Notes under the pieces: model-generated
Database searches by the model: none
The model's input: the letters and a program-made list of their open reading frames with translations, nothing else
What the model was told of the DNA's origin: nothing
Origin: Platanthera guangdongensis
Lineage: Eukaryota > Streptophyta > Magnoliopsida > Asparagales > Orchidaceae
NCBI GenBank assembly: GCA_039583875.1
Contig: CM077167.1
Coordinates: 155,445,545 to 155,509,544, forward strand
Length of the DNA stretch: 64,000 bases
Direction of reading: 5' to 3'
Part shown: piece after piece, positions 57,649 through 64,000 of the stretch
Position numbering within the stretch: position 1 is the first letter of the stretch
Layout of the letters: each line of letters opens with the position of its first letter
Made by a program: the position numbers and the translations under genes

Positions 57649-57954
57649 TGTTGTTGTATGGAGACATGGCGGTCTGGCAGTCTGATTCTGGCGGTTTAGA
57701 GACCGAGCGGTCTGTCGGTTTCTCTCCTGCGGTTTGGTGGCCAGATTGTTTGTTGTTGGTATCCAGGCGGTCTGACAGTTTGTATCAGGAGGCTTAGAGA
57801 CCGGGCGGTCTAGCGGTCTCCTATGGCGGCTTGTTCTCTCTTTCTGGTGGTGGCTGGGCGGCTAGCCTATTCGTCTAACCGTGTGGCCTGTTCAGCTTCT
57901 TTTTATGTTAAACTGCTTACACCTATAATTATTTAGTCTCACATTGCTTAATTG
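57649..57954 (+). repeat. 3' LTR of element H, first part
   Basis: Matches 53428-53733 and stops after CTTAATTG, where element I begins. AATTG (57950-57954) would be the target duplication of I; the partner copy is outside the window. Confidence 0.88.
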
Positions 57955-60289
57955 TGTAACACCTCCATCCGTTACAGGAAATATAATAGAAGGTTCGGTC
58001 GGGGCCCACACCATATGCCACAAACAGGCACCGAAGTTGCAGGTTAATATCAAAAACCATTCGCATCCTAACTTAGAGCATTCTAGCGGAAGCTTTTATG
58101 TTGTTTGAACTCAACTCATCTGAATGTCCACAATATATAAACCAAGATTTATATATATAACATCACGAAGGAATGTTCTCCAAATACACAGCAAGTCTGG
58201 CCTTATGACCTTACAGTTAAGCTTTATAACTAAGAATTTCATACATCGGCACGCAGGTCGGCCACACATGAAAATAACGTCATATGAACTTCTTTGGCCT
58301 TCGAGGGCTAGCATAACATCAGCAACAACAAAAACAACAACAAGGGCTTCAGCCCCCTATTTTCTCCTCGACTCTCCTGCACCTGCACTGGACAATCCAC
58401 CGCAATGGTGGCAAACATGGCAACGGTCAGCGTTCAGCTGACCAATTTATAACGACCCTACCCTTACTCGGGGTAGTGGTATTCCTTCACTACATTCATA
58501 CCATTTTACAAGCAGATATATCACACAATGTGCACTCATGCACAATCAATATATCACAAACGTCGACCACACAACCCGACGCTCCGTACACTCATGGCAC
58601 ATTCTTGGTGTACAGGAAATACCAGGGTCACACCATCGTTCAAAGGTCCGAAACCTAACGGCAAACTTGAGCATTTCGCTCCACGGCCTTCAACCGGAGA
58701 CTTTAGTCTTAATGGCGCGCAGGCCTAAGACTCTCATTATGTGATTCTACTGAATGCCAATAGCCCAGGCACTCATGGCAGACAACCATAATGCGGAGAC
58801 GGTTCAACCTTTTCTCGTTGCTCAAATCGTCAGTTCAATGACTAGACTGACGCGGGTTGGCATCCCCTTATCTATTCGGCACGAAGCCTTTTTAAGAGCT
58901 CACAAATAGCCACACTGTCCCCTAAGGACTGGCTTCACAATCGCAGGTTAGCTAGGAGTAATCTCCAGCGACACTCACTATCGCTTGAGGTTAGCGATAA
59001 AACTCACTTTTCATCAGCAGCCATAACCTTATCTAGATCAACCATCCAACAGTCCCTGCAGCCACCTGCAGTGCCAGAAACACTGGTCTTTCATAGCATA
59101 CAACACAAGCACTTTGAGAGTATTTTCCTAGAATTTCACTCCAGTACTTTCTGTTACTATCCTTCGCAGGCACAACCCACCGAAACCATAAACATACTCA
59201 TTTATACGCGGAGTCTTCTACGGTGCGCAAAATAAAACATCATCAATCTAGACCAACCTGTCCAGATGGGCTTCACACAGTATGTCTACTCCGTACCACA
59301 TATTTATGGATCTACATTCAAGACATCTTGGGGATATCCAGAATCAACCCAAGGGGAATCCCTCAATAATCCACCTTTTGGTGGGGAAACCCATGCATAT
59401 GCCGAATTAAGGACTTCTCATGTCCAAGGAAGAAAGATAGTTACCCTTGACTATCGCTTTGGAACCATGGAAAACTAGCCAGATGAAAATCACCGCAACG
59501 GCCTTGCCTCCACGGATCTGGACTCGGCACGCGATTCGGGGCTCTGAAGCTCCACCGGTAGCCGGATTCCTCCTCCTCCCTTGCTCTCCCCACTCTCTAC
59601 CTCTTTAGAAAGAGAGAAAAAGGCCTTTGATAATGAGAGAGTTTATCCTCAACTCATGGTCGTATAACAGCAGGGAGATCTCAGGACCGTTGGATCCTAC
59701 TTGAAAGGAATGAACGACCACGAAAAGCCCTCAAAAATACTTTCCTGGGCCGAACACGGAGTGTGACACGCCCGTGTCACAAGCCGTGTGCCTTAAGAGG
59801 CAAAGAAACCGACTTGACCCGACCAGGACATGGCCTTATGACACGCCCGTGTCACAGGCCGTGTGCTAGACACGGCTTCGAACACGCCCGTGTCCAACCC
59901 GTGTTCATCAGTCCTCACCGACTTGACCAAGCACAGAGAAGGACACGGCCCTTGACACGCCCGTGTCACAGGTCGTGTGCCCAACTTAAGGATCGTCGAG
60001 TGCATTTCGTCGAGCTCACAGGAACACGTCGAGCGCATATCAGGACACGGCCCTGGACATGCTCGTGTCACAGTCCGTATACCCAACTCGAGGATCGTCG
60101 AGTACATTTCGTCGAGCTCACTCGAGACCGCCCTGCCAACACTCGAGTCCAGGACACAGCCATAGACACGCCCGTGTCCCCGGCCGTGTAACTCACAGAG
60201 AGCAGGGCACGATATTGGACACGCCCGTGTCCCAGGCCGTGTTGCCCATCCTACTCAGCCCATTTATCATCGAGATTTGGGGCGTTACA
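57955..60289 (-). repeat. 3' LTR of element I (2335 bp)
   Basis: Plus-strand ends are TGTAACACCTCC and TTTGGGGCGTTACA, like E. No convincing gene; the short open frames in it are not conserved in E. Confidence 0.9.
59755..60240. repeat. GC-rich palindrome array in the LTR of element I
   Basis: Copies of GACACGCCCGTGTC, often paired as CCCGTGTCACAGGCCGTGTG, plus two longer units containing GATCGTCGAGTNCATTTCGTCGAGCTC (about 59992-60018 and 60093-60119). Confidence 0.88.
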
Positions 60290-60423
60290 ATCCTCCCCTC
60301 ACTACAAGAAATTTCGTCCTGAAATTTGCATACAGTACTCAGGAAACTTTTCAACAAAAATGTGTTACAACATTTTATGTTCTGTACAACACAAACTGTT
60401 ATACAAGTTTAAACAAATAGATC

Positions 60424-63400
60424 AGGAAATTCAGCATGCATGGTCTGCTCTCGCTCTCATGTTAGCTCCTCACGGTTGCAGTTGTCTCATCGGACCTTGA
60501 CCATCCTGATTGTCTTGTTCTGCAACTGCTTATCGGCTTTATCCTCGATCTGAATGGTCCTAACCTTCGTCGTTAGCCCAAATTAGATCGGTACACGATC
60601 ATTCGCAATCACTTGAACTAGAACTTTTACGGCTTTTTGAAGCACTGAGATGTGGAACACATCATTCAATCCACTCAATTCATCCGAAAGAGCTACCCGA
60701 TAGGCAACTTCGCCAACTCTTTCCACCACTTCAAATGGACCAAGATATCGCGGACTTAAAATTTTCAAGTGCTGAATCCTGGACACGCCTTTGAATGGTT
60801 TGATTTTCAAATATACCCAATCGCCAATCGCAAACTCAACATTTTGGTGCTTGGCGTTGTAATATTTGGCTTGTCTATCTTGGACTATCAGTAGTCTCTC
60901 CCGAATAGAGCGTATCATCGAATTAGCTTCTTCGACTTCCTTACGCTTATATAGTTTAGATTCGCCTGCTTCCGCCCAAGCTAATGGTGTACAACATTTT
61001 CGACCATACAAAGCTTCAAACGGTGTCATACTTATGCTCGATTGGTAGCTATTATTGTAGGCAAACTCTACCATATAGAGATGATCTTCCCACCTCTTAC
61101 CAAAATCCAAGGCGCACATTCAGAGCATGTCCTCCATCGTTCTATTGGTACTCTCAGTCTGGCCATCAGTTTGGGGATGAAAGGTCGTACTGAACATTAA
61201 CTTTGTTCCCAACAATTGATGGGTTAGCCTCCAATCATTTGATGTGAATCGCCCGTCACGGTCACTTACGATGCTACGGGGAACATCATGCAATCGTACG
61301 ATTTGCTTAACATAGAGTTTCGCCAAGACTTCCACTGAATCGTCCCTCTTGTTCGGAAGGAAGTGAGCCACTTTAGTCAACCGGTCTATGATCACCCAAA
61401 TCGAATCATTACCGCATTGAGACCTCGGCAAAACATGCATGAAATCCATTGAAATATCATCAAACTTCCACTCCGAAATAGGTAGTGACTTCAGGAAACC
61501 ACCAGGCTTCTGGCATTCAGCTTTCACTAACGCACAAGTATGACATGTAGCCATATAATGTCTTATGTCTTTCTTTAACCCTGGCTACCAAAACAACTTT
61601 TTCATGTCTTTGTACATCTTTGTGCTCCCTGGATGGATTGAGTATTTCATAAAGTGAGCCTCATACATCAATTCTTCTCTTAGCTTACCCATAGTTGGAA
61701 TGCACAAACGACCCTCTTTCCGCAAAAGGCCGTCATCTCATGAGAATTGGTCATTTGACCCATCGACTGCATAGTGTTGCAGTCTTTTGTCAAGTTTTGT
61801 TGCTCGCCGAATTCTGTCCGCAAGATCATACTGCACCTCCGTCCAGTTCAAGCATGCATTTGCTATGGAATTCTTGTCAACACAAGAAATCTCTAACGCT
61901 TCCAACTCCTGGATCAGATGCTTATCATTCATCTGCAACCAATTTCCCTTGATGGAGTCCTACGACTCAAGGAATCTGCGACCACGTTTCCTTTCCCGGG
62001 AGTGTAGTGAATATCAAATGTGTAGTCCCCGAGGAACTCCATCCACCTTCGTTGTCGCATATTGAGATCCTTCTGACTCAATAGGTACTTTAGACTCTTA
62101 TGGTTCGTAAAGATATCCACTTTTATGCCATATAGATAGTGACGCCACAATTTAAGTCCAAAAATCACCGCTGCCAACTCCAAATCGTGGACAGGATAGT
62201 TTCGCTCATGCACTTTCAACTGGCGAGAGCCATAAGCGATCACCTTTCCAAACTGAAGAAGCATGCAACCTAAGCCGCTCCCTGAAGCATCACTATAAAT
62301 CTCATAACCGTCTGTACCACATGGCGATGTCACAACGGACGCTGTGGTTAAACGACTATTTAGCTCTTCAAAAGCTCGCGCACACTCCGGCGTCAAAACA
62401 AACTTCTGATCCTTCCTCATTAATGTGGTAAGAGGCAAAGCGATCTGTGAGAACTTTTCTACAAAACGTATATAGTAGCCTGCCAATCCAAGGAAACTCC
62501 TGACTTTGGCCACAGAAGACAACACTGGCCACTCCTAGATGGCTCTTATCTTTAACGGATCCACCGCAATGCCCTCTCCACTCACCACATGACCAAGAAA
62601 AGCCACTGACGATAGCCAAAACTCACACTTTGCGAATTTGGCGTAGAGCTTATTTCTCCGTAGGGCATGTAACACCAACCGTAAATGGTTCGTATGATCT
62701 TCTTCCGATTGAGAATACACCAAGATATCATCAATGAAGACAATCACAAACAGGTCTAAGTACTCTCGGAACGTTCGGTGCATTAGATCCATAAACACTG
62801 ATGGCGCATTACATAATCCAAACGACATTACAGTGAACTCGTAATGATAGTAGCGTGTTCCAAACGATGTCTTGGGAATGTTACCTTGCCGAATTCTCAA
62901 CTGGTAGTAGCCAGATTTCAAATCCATCTTTGAGTATACTGTCAATCCCGCCAGTTGATCAAACAAGTCATCTATCCATAGAATCAGATATTTATTTTTC
63001 TCCATCAACTTGTTCAATTCACGATAATCGATACACAATCGCAGGCTACTGTCATTTTTCATAAAAAGAACAGGTGCGCTCCAAGGCGACATACATGGGT
63101 GTATGTATCCATGTTCCAACAATTCTTGCAGTTGAACTTTTTGTTCGGCCATTTCCTTTGGCGCTACTCAATATGGCGAGCGGGTCACAGGTTTTGCACT
63201 GGCACCAGCTCAATCAAGAAATCAATCTCCCGCTATGGTTGTAATCTTGGAAGCTCCTTCGGAAACACATCAACAAACTCCGAAACAATCGGAACTTCAC
63301 TCACACTGGCCTTTGGACCAACATCCTCAACAAGCGTGAAGCACAACTCCGCGCCTTTCCTAACTGCCTTAACCACTTGAAGAGCAGACATCAATGTCAT

Positions 63401-63760
63401 GCTCGACCCTCGCATAACAGCCAACTTCATTTCTCGTTCGGTATTCTGCCCCAGTGTGACTTCCTTTGATTTGCAATCTATATAGGCATGCTGCTCCGAG
63501 AGACAGTCCATACCAAAGATCACATCAAACTCCGATATCGGCAGCACCGACACTTCCAACCCGAAATCCCGACTTCTTATTCGCACCTCCACAAAACAAG
63601 ACCTATCCGCATGCATTACACATCCATTTGGTAATAACACATTCACACTATCTGCCACCATACGAATCGGTACACCGATCCGTGACACGAAGTCCACAGA
63701 TAGAAATGAATGAGCAGCACCAGTATCAAACAGTGCTCTCGCCGGACAGTCTCGAATCAG
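60424..63760 (-). pseudogene. pol: Pol of element I, broken (protease, RT, RNase H, integrase, chromodomain-like tail)
   Basis: Protease DTGAAHSF near 63735. RT with SGYYQLRI and FIDDILVYS (near 62730). RNase H with [13 protein letters not shown] (near 62290). Integrase with CHTCALVKAECQKPGG, IIDRLTKVAHFL, SDRDGRFTS and FHPQTDGQTES. The tail matches E but has TGA for Trp at 60457 and 60487. Other stops and shifts: 63190 region, 62535, 61940, 61735 and 61120 (CGA to TGA). Confidence 0.92.
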
Positions 63761-63839
63761 GACAAAGACTAATAAAACACATCATACACAAGCTACAAAC
63801 AAGGTATGAAATAGCAAAAGTAGCAATCAAATATGTTAC

Positions 63840-64000
63840 CGCGTACCTGTGACAACGTCACTTTGCTTTATGGCCTCCTGCTGGCCAAGATTTTACACTC
63901 GGGGTTGCGCCTGGGATGTAGTGGACTCCACCACTGTCTTTCCCTTTTCAGCATATAACGCTTATGTCTTCCTTTCAACCTTTGGTCGACCAACCCGACA
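63840..64000 (-). pseudogene. gag: Gag of element I, C-terminal end
   Basis: The minus frame matches the end of E's gag (AEKGKTVVESTT, then NLGQQEAIKQSDVVTG), with a stop in the middle of the segment. The rest is beyond the window. Confidence 0.65.

Larger units (their letters stand above)
53428..57954 (+). mobile_element. Element H: older gag-less Ty1-copia related to C, cut by element I
   Basis: 5' LTR, primer site, C/T-rich leader, broken pol, polypurine tract and the first 306 bases of the 3' LTR. Element I starts at 57955 within that LTR. It has the same structure as C, including the absence of gag, but more stops and frameshifts. Confidence 0.9.
57955..64000 (-). mobile_element. Element I: Ty3-gypsy chromovirus related to E, left part
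   Basis: Minus strand: the 3' LTR is on the left (57955-60289), then chromodomain-like tail, integrase, RNase H, RT, protease and the end of gag at the window edge. Its pol layout and motifs are those of E, but the LTRs differ over most of their length. Confidence 0.92.

Overview
This is a plant nuclear window made almost entirely of nested LTR retrotransposons; I found no convincing host gene. Signs of a plant: Ty1-copia elements primed at a TGGTATCAGAG-type site (initiator tRNA-Met), several with a long third ORF after pol (SIRE/Maximus-like); Ty3-gypsy elements with a C-terminal chromodomain-like tail (Tekay/Del-like chromoviruses); and a plant-type 5S rRNA-derived segment. I cannot name the species. 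The texture fits pericentromeric or other repeat-dense heterochromatin.

Layout (letters are mine). A, 1-8419, minus: third-ORF copia with uninterrupted gag, pol and partial ORF3, running off the left edge; inserted into the 3' LTR of B. B, 8420-22188, minus: decayed copia, split by C. C, 13864-18647, plus: young copia with no gag, inserted in B's gag with target duplication CTAGG. D, plus: the oldest copia here, in three pieces (22189-24620, 33662-35112, 47880-50976), into which B, E and F inserted. E, 24621-33661, minus: gypsy with duplication AAAGG, whose right end carries an extra 265 bp with a 5S rRNA-derived block. F, 35113-47879, plus: complete but broken third-ORF copia with near-duplication GATGT/GATGC. 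50995-51440: tandem repeats of about 134 bp. G, about 51450-53427, minus: one copia LTR plus a scrap of interior. H, 53428-57954, plus: a second gag-less copia related to C, cut by I. I, 57955-64000, minus: a gypsy relative of E running off the right edge.

The most striking pattern is shared by unrelated families. Each LTR family here carries its own array of short CpG-containing palindromes. In the SIRE-like families the array lies about 115-135 bp upstream of a TATA box. In the three families with a third ORF (A, D, F) the same family-specific palindrome array recurs between pol and ORF3, again just upstream of a TATA box that lies 100-120 bp before the ORF3 start codon. The two promoters of one element therefore share a private motif, which changes between families along with ORF3. 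In A the motif has also spread into the gag coding sequence. My inference is that ORF3 has its own promoter and that the arrays are binding sites for an element- or host-encoded factor, in the manner of the VANC anti-silencing proteins of plant VANDAL transposons. The sequence suggests this but does not prove it.

Coordinates of LTR ends, primer sites and target duplications were read by eye from the sequence; frame breaks in old elements are located approximately.
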